A DNA stretch of 64,000 nt, from assembly GCF_001404515.1 (NCBI RefSeq), contig NZ_CXWE01000004.1, positions 186,001 to 250,000 on the forward strand, given 5' to 3'. Positions 18,999 through 28,914 of this stretch are shown one piece after another. A program made the translations under genes and the position numbers. The notes under the pieces were generated by a model, which made no database searches, was not told the DNA's origin, and saw only the letters and a list, made by a program, of their open reading frames with translations. The stretch's first letter is position 1. Each line of letters starts with the position of its first letter. This stretch comes from Roseibium album (GTDB lineage: Bacteria; Pseudomonadota; Alphaproteobacteria; Rhizobiales; Stappiaceae).

Positions 18999-20102
18999 GT
19001 GGGCATGTTGGATTTAGGATCAGTTTCAATCGGCGCGGCGACATTGCGTTTTTTGAAAAACGCGACCTGTGCGCTCCTGATAGCTGTCCCGGCAATCGTG
19101 ATTGAGAGCGCCCCCTTGTCCGCTCAGACAGTCGAAGCACCAATGCCACCGGGCCCGAAACCCGATCCGAATGCGCCGTCTGTCCCCCGTGAAGATCAGA
19201 TCATCAACCTGCTGGACCGCGAACCCGAACCGCTGTTTTCGGACGCCAAGTTGCCACTCGTGCCGACCCATTCCACGATGACCGGCTTCAGTGACGGGCT
19301 GGATCAGGGTGCTCTTTACCTGATGGCAAAACTGACACAGGACAGCCCGCCTCTTGATGACGGTCTGGTCTGGAGGATCTATTCCGAAACCACCAATGCC
19401 AACGGCCGCCTTGAACTGGTGGCGACGGCGAATGGTGGCGATGCCGAATTCAGGCTCGATCCCGGTGCTTATCTTGTCCACACCGCCTTTGGTTACGCGC
19501 AGTCAACAAATCGCGTTGTCATCGGCAAGGAAGTACAGTCGAAGATGCTGACGCTGAATGCCGGAGGGATCAAATTCGGTGCTGCCATGAAGGACGGAAA
19601 TGGCATCGATCGGCAGCAGGTCACGTTCGACGTTTACGGGATGACGTTCGACGAGCGTGGTGAACGCAACAAGATCGTCGGCGATGTCAAACCCGGGTCC
19701 ATCCTCCGCCTGAGTGCGGATACCTATCATGTCGTAAGCCGCTACGGCGACGTGAACGCGGTCATCCGTGCAGACATCCAGGTCCTGCCGGGCAAGCTGA
19801 CCGAAGCGACAATTCTGCACAAGGCAGCCGATATTACCCTCAAGCTCGTGAATGAACGTGGCGGCGAAGCAATCGCCAACACCACATGGTCCGTTCTGAG
19901 TGCTGGAGGTCATGTTGTCGTGGAAGCCACAGGCGCATTTCCCGATTTTGTTCTGGCCTCGGGTGAATATGAGGCTCTGGCAAGGAACAACGGCCGCACC
20001 TACCAGCACACCTTCGAAGTTGTGCCCGGCGAAGACCGGGAGGTCGAAGTCGTCACGTCGGTTAGCGAACTCGCTGCCCAGGAAGCAGTCGTAAACAACT
20101 GA
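18999..20102 (+). CDS. Exported conserved hypothetical protein
   Basis: 367 residues from the GTG at 18999; an ATG at 19005 is an alternative. The signal peptide (ALLIAVPAIVIESAPLSAQ) is followed by a Pro-rich linker (MPPGPKPDPNAPSVP) and repeated beta-rich segments such as DGLVWRIYSETTNANG and TTWSVLSAGGHVVVEA. These resemble small Ig-like or carboxypeptidase-regulatory-like modules. No catalytic motif. Probably periplasmic or envelope-associated. The upstream gap contains the distal ATTGAC/GTCAAT repeat. Confidence 0.75.
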   Translation: MGMLDLGSVSIGAATLRFLKNATCALLIAVPAIVIESAPLSAQTVEAPMPPGPKPDPNAPSVPREDQIINLLDREPEPLFSDAKLPLVPTHSTMTGFSDGLDQGALYLMAKLTQDSPPLDDGLVWRIYSETTNANGRLELVATANGGDAEFRLDPGAYLVHTAFGYAQSTNRVVIGKEVQSKMLTLNAGGIKFGAAMKDGNGIDRQQVTFDVYGMTFDERGERNKIVGDVKPGSILRLSADTYHVVSRYGDVNAVIRADIQVLPGKLTEATILHKAADITLKLVNERGGEAIANTTWSVLSAGGHVVVEATGAFPDFVLASGEYEALARNNGRTYQHTFEVVPGEDREVEVVTSVSELAAQEAVVNN

Positions 20103-20161
20103 CCAATCGACTGATTTTCAGTCACAGAAACTTCGGAACGCCCGGGTGTTCAGGCACTTTT

Positions 20162-21022
20162 TCATAGGCGGCGCCCGAGAAGGCGTTTTGCGGTTCGCGA
20201 CGGCGCCATTTCCATGACCTTGGTTTGCAGGAAATCCATGATTTCCTTCTGGTCCTTGAATCCGCCGAGTGTCTCGAACGGAATTGCTTCCCCCGCCCGC
20301 GCCGTCATTACGGATCCGAGAATGCGCCTGAATTCACGCACGAGCAGCGCCAGGCGAAGCGTCAGCGAATACCTGCTGACCAGGTGAAACAGCCATGAAT
20401 TCTGGCCGTCAAAGTAGAGCGGCAACACGGTCGCCCTGGAAGACCGTATCATCTTTGCCGTGAACGTCTTCCAGGGCAATTCTTCTGCGCGCCCGAAGGG
20501 CTTCGCGGCAGTTGCAACACCCCCGCCCGGGAAAACGATAATGGTCGTGCCTTCTTCAAGCAGCCGCAATGCCTCTTTCCGGGTCTGCATGTTTGTCTTG
20601 AGGGCCTGTTTGGTCTCCTCGAAATCAACCGGCAGAGAAAAGGGTCGGACTTCCGGAACCTTGAGCAATTCGTTGTTGATCAGGATCTTGAACGGACGGT
20701 CAAGCTGTTCGGCCAGTGACAGAATGGCCAGTCCATCACCAATTCCATAGGGATGATTTGCAATCAGGACAAGCGGTCCATCCGGAAGGTTTCTTGGCGG
20801 CCATTCGCCGTTTTCGACAGAAACGTTCAGATTGATCAGACCGAGCAGGTCACTCCAGATGTAGTTCGAAGTGCCAACCATTGTGTGCTTCCACACTTCG
20901 TAGACGTCGAGGAGCTTGCCGCGGCCGGACAAGCCCTCGATTGCCCTGATCGTCCACCTCTTCAGTGGTGGATGTTCCGAATTGGCGTAGCTGAATTCTG
21001 TGTAATCCACGGCGGCCGTCAT
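20162..21022 (-). CDS. Lysophospholipid acyltransferase family protein
   Basis: 286 residues from the ATG at 21022. The acyltransferase block LIANHPYGIGDGLAIL contains an H-x5-D catalytic pair, the form found in NHPxGxxD-type acyltransferases rather than the HX4D of PlsC. The glycerolipid-binding motif EEGTTIIVFPGGGVAT follows. It is probably membrane-peripheral and transfers acyl chains to a lyso- or ornithine-type lipid. The exact acceptor is unknown. It lies downstream of thrS on the same strand. Confidence 0.85.
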   Translation of the reverse strand: MTAAVDYTEFSYANSEHPPLKRWTIRAIEGLSGRGKLLDVYEVWKHTMVGTSNYIWSDLLGLINLNVSVENGEWPPRNLPDGPLVLIANHPYGIGDGLAILSLAEQLDRPFKILINNELLKVPEVRPFSLPVDFEETKQALKTNMQTRKEALRLLEEGTTIIVFPGGGVATAAKPFGRAEELPWKTFTAKMIRSSRATVLPLYFDGQNSWLFHLVSRYSLTLRLALLVREFRRILGSVMTARAGEAIPFETLGGFKDQKEIMDFLQTKVMEMAPSRTAKRLLGRRL

Positions 21023-21093
21023 CTCTGAATTAACGTTCGATCCGGTAAATCTGGAACCAGATACCAGAAGAATTGCTAAGCTGGTGTGACAGC

Positions 21094-21119
21094 ACACTGC
21101 CCCAGAGGAAGGGCAGTGT
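21094..21119 (-). terminator. Hairpin downstream of thrS
   Basis: Perfect 9-bp stem ACACTGCCC / GGGCAGTGT with an 8-nt loop, between the thrS stop (21159) and the acyltransferase start (21022). No T-run follows in the minus direction. Confidence 0.5.
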
Positions 21120-21158
21120 ACATAATGTCGGATTTCCCAAAGATCGGGTCGTTCAAGT

Positions 21159-23132
21159 TTATTTCAAGTCCGGCGGTGTCGCTTCCTCGACAAATGCTGC
21201 AAGGGCCTCATCCAGACCCATGGACCTCTGGTCTTTCGACCCGAGGCGGCGGACATTGACGGTTCGTTCTTCCGCTTCCCGCATACCACACACGATAATC
21301 ACGGGAACCTTGGCAAGCGAGTGTTCGCGGACCTTGTAGTTGATCTTCTCGTTGCGGAAGTCGGTCTCTACCTTCAATCCGCTGGCTTTCAGAAGATCTG
21401 CGACTTCCTGACCGTAGGTGTCGGCTTCCGAAGTAATGGTGGCAACAACAATCTGCAACGGAGCGAACCAGAGCGGGAAATGTCCTGCATAGTTCTCGAT
21501 CAGAATGCCGAGGAACCGTTCCATTGACCCGCAGATTGCGCGGTGGACCATCACAGGCGTTTTTTTCTCGCCGTTATTGTCGACGTAAAACGCACCGAAA
21601 CGCTCCGGCAACGCAAAGTCGACCTGCGTCGTTCCGCATTGCCATTCTCGACCGATGGCATCGCGCAGCGTGTACTCGAACTTGGGACCATAAAACGCCC
21701 CCTCGCCCGGCAGGACGTCGGTTTTCACCCGACCTTCGGACTGAGCCTCAATCTGTTCCAGAACATCAGCCATGACGGCTTCGGCGTGATCCCACATTTC
21801 GTCGGTGCCGACGCGTTTCTCTGGCCTGGTCGAGAGTTTGACCACGACTTCGTCGAAACCGAAATCCTTGTACACCGACAGGATCAGGTCGTTGATCTTC
21901 AGGCACTCGTCCGCCAGCTGCTCTTCGGTACAAAAGACATGTGCATCGTCCTGGGTAAAGCCGCGCACACGCATCAGGCCATGAAGAGCACCCGACGGCT
22001 CATACCGGTGAACCACGCCGAATTCGGCCAGACGCATCGGCAGGTCACGATAGCTCTTCAGGCCATGCTTGAAGATTTGCACATGTCCGGGGCAATTCAT
22101 CGGCTTCAGGGCATAGACGCGGTCGTCCTCGGAATCCGGATCGGCGCATTGCACGGAGAACATGTTCTCCTTGTACCAGGTCCAGTGACCGGAAGTTTCC
22201 CAGAGCGAGGTATGCAACACCTGCGGCGCATTCACTTCCTTGTAGTCTTCCTTCAAGATGCGGCGCTTGTAGGCGATAAGGTTCTGGAACATGTCCCAGC
22301 CCTTCGGATGCCAGAAGACAACGCCGGGCCCTTCCTCCTGGAAATGGAAGAGATCCATCTCGCGCCCAAGCTTGCGGTGATCACGCTTCTCGGCCTCTTC
22401 CAGCATGTGAAGGTAACCTTTCAGCTCCTTCTCATTGTGCCAGGCAGTTGCGTAGATGCGGCTCAGCATTTCGTTGTTCGAGTCTCCGCGCCAGTAGGCG
22501 CCGGCCACTTTCATCAGCTTGAAGGCATCGCCAATCTGACGGGTCGAGACCATGTGCGGTCCACGGCAAAGGTCAAGCCATTGACCTTGTTTGTATATCT
22601 TGAGTTCCCGATCTTCGGGAATCGCATCGACCAGCTCAACCTTGTAATGCTCACCCTTGGCGGCGAAATAGGTTTTGGCTTCCTCGCGGCTCCAGATTTC
22701 CTTGGTGAATTGCGCACCACGGGCGATGATCTCGCGCATCTTCTTCTCGATAACGGCAAGGTCATCGGGGTGGAAAGGCCAGTCCTCTCCGGAATCCGGA
22801 TGCACCCTTTTGAAATCATAGTAAAAGCCGTTTTCAATGACCGGACCGATCGTGACCTGGGTTCCCGGCCACAATTCCTGTACCGCTTCGGCCATGACGT
22901 GTGCGGCATCGTGCCGGATCAGTTCCAGCGCGCGCGGGTCGTCACGTGTCACTATCTCGATGCTGTGGTCAGCCGAGATGGCGTCGGAGAGGTCTTTCAG
23001 TTCGCCATCCAGCGCCACTGCGACCGCCTTTTTGGCAAGCGACTTAGAAATGCCTTCGGCAATGGCAAGACCGGTGGTACCTGCCTCATACGGCCGCACG
23101 GAATTGTCGGGAAAAGTCAGTTGGATCATCAT
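21159..23132 (-). CDS. thrS: Threonyl-tRNA synthetase
   Basis: 657 residues from the ATG at 23132, or 656 from the adjacent ATG at 23129; an AGGAG site precedes both. Domains run in order: TGS (about 1-60), second additional domain with [20 protein letters not shown] (editing HxxxH), class II core with motif 2 [20 protein letters not shown] and the zinc Cys in [12 protein letters not shown], and anticodon-binding domain from about 560 ([15 protein letters not shown]). Charges tRNA-Thr. No T-box leader is visible. Confidence 0.98.
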   Translation of the reverse strand: MMIQLTFPDNSVRPYEAGTTGLAIAEGISKSLAKKAVAVALDGELKDLSDAISADHSIEIVTRDDPRALELIRHDAAHVMAEAVQELWPGTQVTIGPVIENGFYYDFKRVHPDSGEDWPFHPDDLAVIEKKMREIIARGAQFTKEIWSREEAKTYFAAKGEHYKVELVDAIPEDRELKIYKQGQWLDLCRGPHMVSTRQIGDAFKLMKVAGAYWRGDSNNEMLSRIYATAWHNEKELKGYLHMLEEAEKRDHRKLGREMDLFHFQEEGPGVVFWHPKGWDMFQNLIAYKRRILKEDYKEVNAPQVLHTSLWETSGHWTWYKENMFSVQCADPDSEDDRVYALKPMNCPGHVQIFKHGLKSYRDLPMRLAEFGVVHRYEPSGALHGLMRVRGFTQDDAHVFCTEEQLADECLKINDLILSVYKDFGFDEVVVKLSTRPEKRVGTDEMWDHAEAVMADVLEQIEAQSEGRVKTDVLPGEGAFYGPKFEYTLRDAIGREWQCGTTQVDFALPERFGAFYVDNNGEKKTPVMVHRAICGSMERFLGILIENYAGHFPLWFAPLQIVVATITSEADTYGQEVADLLKASGLKVETDFRNEKINYKVREHSLAKVPVIIVCGMREAEERTVNVRRLGSKDQRSMGLDEALAAFVEEATPPDLK

Positions 23133-23289
23133 GTGTCTCCTGCTCACTCCTGCAGACAAGGCAGGTAAGCTGTTCGATGGAAATTAGACCGCATGCTGAT
23201 AGGGTATTCGAAGGCAAACGGCAACCCTTTCCGGCAGAGTTCCGCCATACCGGGATTGCAAAGCTGGCGTGAAACGGACGCCCTCGCGC

Positions 23290-23736
23290 CTAGTTCACGA
23301 CCAGAGGCGGCGGCCGGCGGCGGATCGGCTGGGATTTGACGATCGACGTGCTTGTTTCCGCCTTGTCGGCAATCCTGTCCAGAATACCGTCCAGTTTTTC
23401 GATCGATGGCAACGCAAGGCGTGCAATGAAGCAATCGTCACCCGTTACCTTGTCGCATTCGCAGAATTCCGGAATTTCCTGGATCAACTGTTGAACGATG
23501 TGGAGTTTGCCGGGCAGCGGTCTTATTCGCACGATGGCCTGCAGGCTGTAGCCAAGTGCCTTGGGCTCGATTTCGGCCGAAAACCCGAGTATGACGCCAC
23601 GCTCCTGCAGGCGGCGTATTCGCTCCGATACGCCCGGAGACGACAATCCGGCACGCTTTGCCAGATCCTTCAGGGACATGCGGCCATCCTGGATCAGTGC
23701 GTCCAGTATTTTGGTATCGGTCTCGTCCAATGTCAT
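23290..23736 (-). CDS. Lrp/AsnC family transcriptional regulator
   Basis: 148 residues. The N-terminal AsnC helix-turn-helix (DETDTKILDALIQDGRMSLKDLA, GLSSPGVSERIRRLQERGVI) is followed by a RAM ligand-binding domain (AIVRIRPLPGKLHIV, CDKVTGDDCFIARL). It diverges from a DMT transporter gene at 23867, so it probably controls that exporter in response to an amino acid (inference). Confidence 0.93.
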   Translation of the reverse strand: MTLDETDTKILDALIQDGRMSLKDLAKRAGLSSPGVSERIRRLQERGVILGFSAEIEPKALGYSLQAIVRIRPLPGKLHIVQQLIQEIPEFCECDKVTGDDCFIARLALPSIEKLDGILDRIADKAETSTSIVKSQPIRRRPPPLVVN

Positions 23737-23866
23737 GATTGCAATCCAATTTCGCAGTTTTCGTTTCGATAGTAAGGCAATTTTGATATTTTGCCTAATT
23801 TAACGAATGGAACCATGTCACTCCCTTTGTCATCCTCGAAGCCTTGAAACACATTGCGAGGCAGAA

Positions 23867-24766
23867 ATGGACAAGACTGTGCGTGGCGCTGCCGAAATGA
23901 TGGCGGCTATGACCATCCTTGGCACAATCGGTTTTTTTGTCGTGATCTCGGGACAGGCTGCAATCGATGTCGTCTTTTGGAGATGTGCGTTCGGTGCATT
24001 GGCCTTGTTCGCGATTTGTGCGGCTCAGGGCCTCTTGCGCAGATGGATATCGCTCAGGCAACTGCTGCTGGCTGTCCTTGGCGGTATCGCTATCGTCATC
24101 AACTGGGCGATGCTCTTCACGGCCTATGGCGAAGCTTCGATCGGAATAGCGACAGCCGTCTACAACACACAACCATTTATTCTCGTCGGCTTCGGTGCGC
24201 TTTTTCTCGGTGAACGCATAACAGCAACCAAGATTTCATGGCTGGTGATCGCTTTCGCAGGTGTTCTTTTCATTGTTCAGGCAAAGTCCGGCGCCAACCG
24301 ATCCGACGGCACCGACTATGCACTCGGCATCGCGCTTGCCCTTGGCGCTGCGTTTTTCTGGGCGATTGCCGCACTATTGACGAAAAAACTCACCGGTACA
24401 CCGCCGCAACTGATCGCGCTCGTGCAGGTCTGCGTCGGCGTTTTGATGCTCGCTCCGTTTGTCGGCTGGTCTGAATTGCCTGACACAGGCGTTGCCTGGG
24501 GCGCATTGGTCACGCTCGGCGCCATCCACACGGGCCTCATGTACATCCTGATGTACGGCGCGGTTCAGAAACTTCCGACCTACCTGCAGGGCGCTTTCTC
24601 ATTCATCTACCCGGTGGTCGCCATCGTCGTCGATTATGCGGCATTCGGACAGGAACTTCACATCGTGCAGCTTTTGGGTGCTGGGGCCATCATCCTTGCG
24701 GCCGCAGGCATGACACTCGATTGGAAACTTGTGAGGAGAAAGAAACAGCCTGCTTCCACGCTATGA
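23867..24766 (+). CDS. DMT superfamily transporter (EamA type)
   Basis: 299 residues from the ATG at 23867 (GAGG just upstream). Ten hydrophobic helices in two EamA repeats, including INWAMLFTAYGEASIGIATAVYNTQPF and the matching GLMYILMYGAVQKLPTYLQGAF of the second half. The pairing with a divergent Lrp-type regulator suggests amino-acid or related metabolite export. Its last 6 bases overlap the stop end of the convergent radical SAM gene. Confidence 0.9.
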   Translation: MDKTVRGAAEMMAAMTILGTIGFFVVISGQAAIDVVFWRCAFGALALFAICAAQGLLRRWISLRQLLLAVLGGIAIVINWAMLFTAYGEASIGIATAVYNTQPFILVGFGALFLGERITATKISWLVIAFAGVLFIVQAKSGANRSDGTDYALGIALALGAAFFWAIAALLTKKLTGTPPQLIALVQVCVGVLMLAPFVGWSELPDTGVAWGALVTLGAIHTGLMYILMYGAVQKLPTYLQGAFSFIYPVVAIVVDYAAFGQELHIVQLLGAGAIILAAAGMTLDWKLVRRKKQPASTL

Positions 24767-26542
24767 GGCCACGGCCCTTTCCTTGGCTGCCTTGACGATC
24801 GATGCATCGCGCGCCGTCTTAGCAACCGCCTCGACACCGCCGCGCGTTTCCTGGATCATGGCAAGAGCCTCCTCGCCGTCCTTTTCGATCTCCTCGATGG
24901 CAATATCCGAATAGCTATGCCGCTCCGGCGAAGACTTGACCTTTCGATAAATCCGGTAAACCCGCAAGGTCGACGAGACATAGGCCCAATGTTTGGCGAC
25001 AATCTCCCACAAATAGCCCGGATAGAATGACAGGGCACTTTCGACCGGCAGGTTGCTGCGGCGATCCTTGCGGAATTTCAGGCGGAAATAGCCACCCTCC
25101 AGGGGATGAACACCTTCGCACTGGATCATCAGCTTGAACCACATCATGAGGAACAGCTTGTTACCGGGCCGGCCTTTCCTGTGCGATGCCGCCCTTCGCA
25201 GCACGGTTTCGACATGGGTATCAGAATAGTAGCTTTCCCAGGCTTCCTGGTAAGCTTCTTCCCACTCCGCATCAGTCATTTTCGGATGGTGTGAAACCCG
25301 GTGATTGAGATCGTACTTGTTGAGATCCGGGTCCATCCAGCTTCTCTTGGACAGCAGAACCTTGTGGTCCTCCGACCCGGGCAGCGGTGTCAGGTAGAAA
25401 AACTCCAGAAGATCGAGCGGCAATTCGTTCTTGATGATTTCAACGTCTCGCAGAACCGATTCCTTGGTATCTCCCGGAAAACCGATGATGTAACCGGCAT
25501 AGGTGGTCGCGCCATTTGCCCGCCACTTTTGCAGCATCTCCCGATATTCGGTGATCTTGTTCTGGCGCTTCTTTGCCGCCAGCAGATTGTCGGGATTGAT
25601 GTTCTCCAGACCGATGAATACGCGGTTCACCCCTGCGCGCGTGGCTTTTTCGATGAAATTCTCGATCCGGTGGCAGAGCGTATCCACCTGGATGATGAAC
25701 TTGATGTCGAATTTTTCTTTCTCGCGCAAGGAAATCAGACGGTCGAAAAGCGGTTCCCATTCCCTGTTGCGAGCAAAATTGTCGTCGGTGATGAAAAAGC
25801 GGTTGATGCCCTGTTCGTAGTTGTCACGGATGATCTGCTCCAGGTCGTCGGCGGAGCGGAACCGGCTCTTGCGGCCCTGTACGTTGATGATGGTGCAAAA
25901 GGAACACTGAAACGGGCAGCCGCGTCCAAGATCGAAACTGGAATGTGATCCCGCGGTAAATTGAATGTGCTTGGATGGCAGGATCGGGGTCGGTTCGCCT
26001 TCGAGCGACGGCAGATCAGCCATGAAGTTGTAGAGCGGTTTCAGATCACCGTTCCAGGCGTCGCGGAAGAACTGGTCGAGACGACGGTCCTCGGCCTCGC
26101 CGGCAAAGTAGCTGACGCCTTCTGCCTGCAGTTCGACCATTTCGTCCGGCATGTCGTCGAGCATCGAAATGCAGCCGGACACATGAAACCCGCCAATGGC
26201 GGTCTGCAGTCCTTCCTTCAGGAACCTCCGGGCAAGGTCCGTTGCACGCGGAAACTGATTGGATTGAACGCCAACAAGTGCGATCAGGGCCTTTCCGCCT
26301 TGCCGTTTGATGTCCCGCGCGATCTTTTCGGGGCGCACCCGCTTGTTGGTTTCGTCATAGGTATGAAGGTGTATGCGAACGTGTTCTCCGAGCGCATTGC
26401 GATCGCGGGCAGCTTCTGCCAGACCGTTCAGACTGGCGAGTGTGTTTGATGGAATGGCTGATCGAAGCCACTGGATCGGATAGCCGTCGTCGTCATAGTG
26501 AGTCGGCTTTATCATCACGAAGTGGAAATCGCGCGCGTCCAT
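24761..26542 (-). CDS. B12-binding-type radical SAM protein
   Basis: 593 residues. Residues about 1-150 form a cobalamin-binding-like Rossmann domain (ALIALVGVQSNQFPRATDLA, TAIGGFHVSGC). The radical SAM cluster motif CPFQCSFC is at 209-216, and FITDDNFARN and VFIGLENINPDNL are typical of the B12-dependent branch. The C-terminal 150 residues are unusual and rich in basic and aromatic residues. A GGGGAGG site precedes the ATG. The function is not known and it stands alone. Confidence 0.85.
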   Translation of the reverse strand: MDARDFHFVMIKPTHYDDDGYPIQWLRSAIPSNTLASLNGLAEAARDRNALGEHVRIHLHTYDETNKRVRPEKIARDIKRQGGKALIALVGVQSNQFPRATDLARRFLKEGLQTAIGGFHVSGCISMLDDMPDEMVELQAEGVSYFAGEAEDRRLDQFFRDAWNGDLKPLYNFMADLPSLEGEPTPILPSKHIQFTAGSHSSFDLGRGCPFQCSFCTIINVQGRKSRFRSADDLEQIIRDNYEQGINRFFITDDNFARNREWEPLFDRLISLREKEKFDIKFIIQVDTLCHRIENFIEKATRAGVNRVFIGLENINPDNLLAAKKRQNKITEYREMLQKWRANGATTYAGYIIGFPGDTKESVLRDVEIIKNELPLDLLEFFYLTPLPGSEDHKVLLSKRSWMDPDLNKYDLNHRVSHHPKMTDAEWEEAYQEAWESYYSDTHVETVLRRAASHRKGRPGNKLFLMMWFKLMIQCEGVHPLEGGYFRLKFRKDRRSNLPVESALSFYPGYLWEIVAKHWAYVSSTLRVYRIYRKVKSSPERHSYSDIAIEEIEKDGEEALAMIQETRGGVEAVAKTARDASIVKAAKERAVAS

Positions 26543-26640
26543 GTGCCCTCCCCGGCCTTTCGGCTGATACGGAAACGTCGCATCCGGATGACGTTAGGTC
26601 AATGGCAGACAGAGGCTATACCGAACAGGCTATTTCATGA

Positions 26641-26997
26641 TTATTGGTCATCCAGCCGGTATTTTTCCGGAATGTGCCGTCCCGTCCAACGCCCATAGCG
26701 CCATGGCATGAACCAGTGCGTCTTGTCAGGAAGCGTTTCGGGAACAGGATCAAACCCGGATGCGCCCCAGGGATTACATCTGAGAATGCGCGCCAATCCG
26801 ATCCATCCACCGGTCCAGAAACCGTATTGCCGGATAGCCTGCTCGGTATAGTCCGAACAGGTCGGTGCATATCGGCACCCTCGTCCCATGAACAGGGAGA
26901 GGGAATGGCGGTAAATCCAGATGAGACCAATCGCCACACGACCGGGAACAGACAAACGCCTGTTCCGACGGGATTCGGTGTCTGGCCGCTGGCACAT
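26641..26997 (-). CDS. yidD: Membrane protein insertion efficiency factor YidD
   Basis: 118 residues with the diagnostic RGCRYAPTCSDYTEQAI and RILRCNPWGASGFDPVP blocks and an N-terminal amphipathic segment (IGLIWIYRHSLSLFM). It assists YidC-dependent insertion of inner-membrane proteins. It follows the Fe-S scaffold gene by about 30 nt and is probably cotranscribed. The start is weakly supported because no clear ribosome-binding site precedes the ATG at 26997. Confidence 0.92.
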   Translation of the reverse strand: MCQRPDTESRRNRRLSVPGRVAIGLIWIYRHSLSLFMGRGCRYAPTCSDYTEQAIRQYGFWTGGWIGLARILRCNPWGASGFDPVPETLPDKTHWFMPWRYGRWTGRHIPEKYRLDDQ

Positions 26998-27027
26998 GGT
27001 TCTAACAGACCGGACGTTTGAGAGGAG

Positions 27028-27480
27028 TTATGCCGCCGCTCCGTCTTTCTCGGCCTTGGCTTCAATCTGGTCGAGCGCATCGACGACGGCGTCGAAAATC
27101 AACATCGTGGAGGCGTGGCGTGCCTTGTATTCACGAACCGGTTCCAGAAACTTCAGATCTTCGAAACGGCCCTTGGGCGGATCGCCACCTTCCTTGAGCA
27201 TGGCACGCATGGTTTTTTGTGCATCCCGCAACTCGGCGACGCTGGCTCCGACGACATTCTGGGCCATGATCGAGGAAGATGCCTGTCCCAATGCACAGGC
27301 CTTTACGTCATGAGCGAAATCGCTCACCACACCGTCCTTCACACATATGTCAACGAGAACCGTCGAGCCGCAAAGTTTGGAATGTGCCTTCGCCGTTGCG
27401 TCAGGTTGCTCAAGACGGCCGATTCGGGGGATGTTTCCGGCGAATTCAAGGATCTTCGCGTTGTAGATGTCGTCAAGCAT
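27028..27480 (-). CDS. Iron-sulfur cluster assembly scaffold protein (NifU/IscU N-terminal-like)
   Basis: 150 residues from the ATG at 27480, preceded by GAGGCGAG. The fold and Cys positions match IscU/SufU-like scaffolds: HSKLCGSTVLVDICVKDG, VKACALGQASSSIMAQ and the Glu/Lys-rich tail. The usual third ligand Cys is replaced by His in YKARHAS, so it is a variant of unclear activity. It is divergent from folE, a gene order common in rhizobia and their relatives. Confidence 0.85.
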   Translation of the reverse strand: MLDDIYNAKILEFAGNIPRIGRLEQPDATAKAHSKLCGSTVLVDICVKDGVVSDFAHDVKACALGQASSSIMAQNVVGASVAELRDAQKTMRAMLKEGGDPPKGRFEDLKFLEPVREYKARHASTMLIFDAVVDALDQIEAKAEKDGAAA

Positions 27481-27731
27481 TCTCGCCTCTTCGTGAAAGC
27501 CTGTGATGCGCGACACATTGATGGCGCTTTGCTTTCCTATATATAGATCAGACGCCACGGCAATTTCGCAAGGGGCAGAGTGGTCGCAGTTGGTAGTATA
27601 CGGCGTCGTATGTGCGCTGGAAACCGGCTCAACCCGCTCAGAAACTGTGCGTTCGCTTTTTGTGTGGAGTATGATAAGGGTCCCCGGCCTTCAAGCGAGG
27701 ACTTCATGATCTGTGCAAGAACGGGCGCCGT

Positions 27732-28403
27732 ATGACGAGTGACAAGGGTAAATTTGCGAGGATCCCGATGGACGCTGTCCTCAAGCCGGTTGAAAAGAGA
27801 TTTGAGAGAAAATCGCCGGAGCAATTGCTTCGGCCGAGTCGCGAGGAAGTTGAAGCCGCAGTTCGGACAATTCTTGCCTGGACGGGCGACGACCCGGACC
27901 GTGAAGGTCTGGTCGAGACGCCGAAACGGGTCGTCAAGGCACTGAGCCAGCTCTATAGCGGCTATTTTGAGGATCCGGCCGAGCACCTGGAGCGAACGTT
28001 CGAGGATGTCGGTGGTTATCAGGACATTGTTCTTGTGCGCGGCATACCGTTTCATTCGCACTGCGAGCATCACATGCTTCCCTTTATCGGCGAAGCGCAT
28101 ATCGCCTATTATCCGGCTGAAGGCGTCGTCGGTCTGTCCAAGCTTGCACGTGTTGTCGATATCTATGCCAAGCGTCTGCAGACACAGGAAAACTTGACTG
28201 CGCAAATTGCATCGGTCATTGACGATACCCTCGCGCCGCGTGGTTTGGCGGTAATGCTCGAAGCAGAGCATCAGTGCATGACCATGCGCGGCGTTCAAAA
28301 ACCGGGGGTCTCCACGATCACCACACAGTTCACCGGCGTTTTCCAGGATGATCCGGCCGAACAGGCCAAGTTCATGACCATGGTGCGCAGCAAGGGTCTC
28401 TGA
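27732..28403 (+). CDS. folE: GTP cyclohydrolase I
   Basis: 223 residues. Zinc and catalytic residues are present: Cys-His in [12 protein letters not shown] and the second zinc Cys in [19 protein letters not shown]-type sequence [16 protein letters not shown] completes the core. It converts GTP to 7,8-dihydroneopterin triphosphate, the first step of folate (or queuosine) synthesis. An ATG at 27768 is an alternative start. A hairpin follows before hisI. Confidence 0.97.
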   Translation: MTSDKGKFARIPMDAVLKPVEKRFERKSPEQLLRPSREEVEAAVRTILAWTGDDPDREGLVETPKRVVKALSQLYSGYFEDPAEHLERTFEDVGGYQDIVLVRGIPFHSHCEHHMLPFIGEAHIAYYPAEGVVGLSKLARVVDIYAKRLQTQENLTAQIASVIDDTLAPRGLAVMLEAEHQCMTMRGVQKPGVSTITTQFTGVFQDDPAEQAKFMTMVRSKGL

Positions 28404-28409
28404 ACGAGG

Positions 28410-28438
28410 GCCCTTGCCCACTTGAGTTAGGCAAGGGC
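28410..28438 (+). terminator. Hairpin between folE and hisI
   Basis: Perfect 9-bp stem GCCCTTGCC / GGCAAGGGC with an 11-nt loop, 7 nt after the folE stop and 9 nt before the hisI start. The absence of a T-run suggests attenuation or processing rather than full termination. Confidence 0.5.
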
Positions 28439-28446
28439 TACTTCCC

Positions 28447-28914
28447 ATGTGCAATCCCCAATTATCCGATCGCGGTGACAAGGAAACCGTCGAAAACGGC
28501 ACATTACTCATGCCGAAATTCGACAGTGACGGTCTGATTGCCGCAGTAGTGACCGATGTTGCATCCGGGGAAGTGCTGATGGTCGGCTACATGAACGAAG
28601 AAGCCTTGAAGCGGACAATCGTTACAGGCGAAGCCTGGTACTGGAGTCGCTCGCGCAAAAGTTTCTGGAAAAAGGGAGAAACCTCCGGTCAGGTTCAGAC
28701 CGTGCACGAAATTCTCACCGACTGCGACCAGGATGCGTTGGTGTTGAAGGTCTCGGTTGCAGGCAACGGCGCCACCTGCCACGTCGGCTACCGGTCCTGC
28801 TTCTTCCGGAAAGTGGTAACATCGCACAATGGTGCTTCAGGGGTGCCTGTCGGGCTGGTACCTGTCGAGACCGAAAAAGTTTACGATCCGGCCGAGGTTT
28901 ACAACAAAGACTGA
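28447..28914 (+). CDS. hisI: Phosphoribosyl-AMP cyclohydrolase
   Basis: 155 residues. The family blocks [39 protein letters not shown] and [13 protein letters not shown] supply the zinc Cys residues (DCD, TCH, SC) and the magnesium site. It is a monofunctional HisI without the HisE pyrophosphatase domain. Histidine biosynthesis, third step. The conserved folE-hisI neighbourhood supports the assignment. Confidence 0.97.
   Translation: MCNPQLSDRGDKETVENGTLLMPKFDSDGLIAAVVTDVASGEVLMVGYMNEEALKRTIVTGEAWYWSRSRKSFWKKGETSGQVQTVHEILTDCDQDALVLKVSVAGNGATCHVGYRSCFFRKVVTSHNGASGVPVGLVPVETEKVYDPAEVYNKD

Noticed and set aside
21543..23168. 541-codon open frame on the plus strand opposite thrS
   Set aside because: It is the antisense shadow of a canonical threonyl-tRNA synthetase; no ribosome-binding site and no family similarity.
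21159..23300. T-box or attenuator leader for thrS
   Set aside because: The short leader between thrS and the Lrp gene shows no specifier-type hairpins, and T-boxes are not expected in this group.
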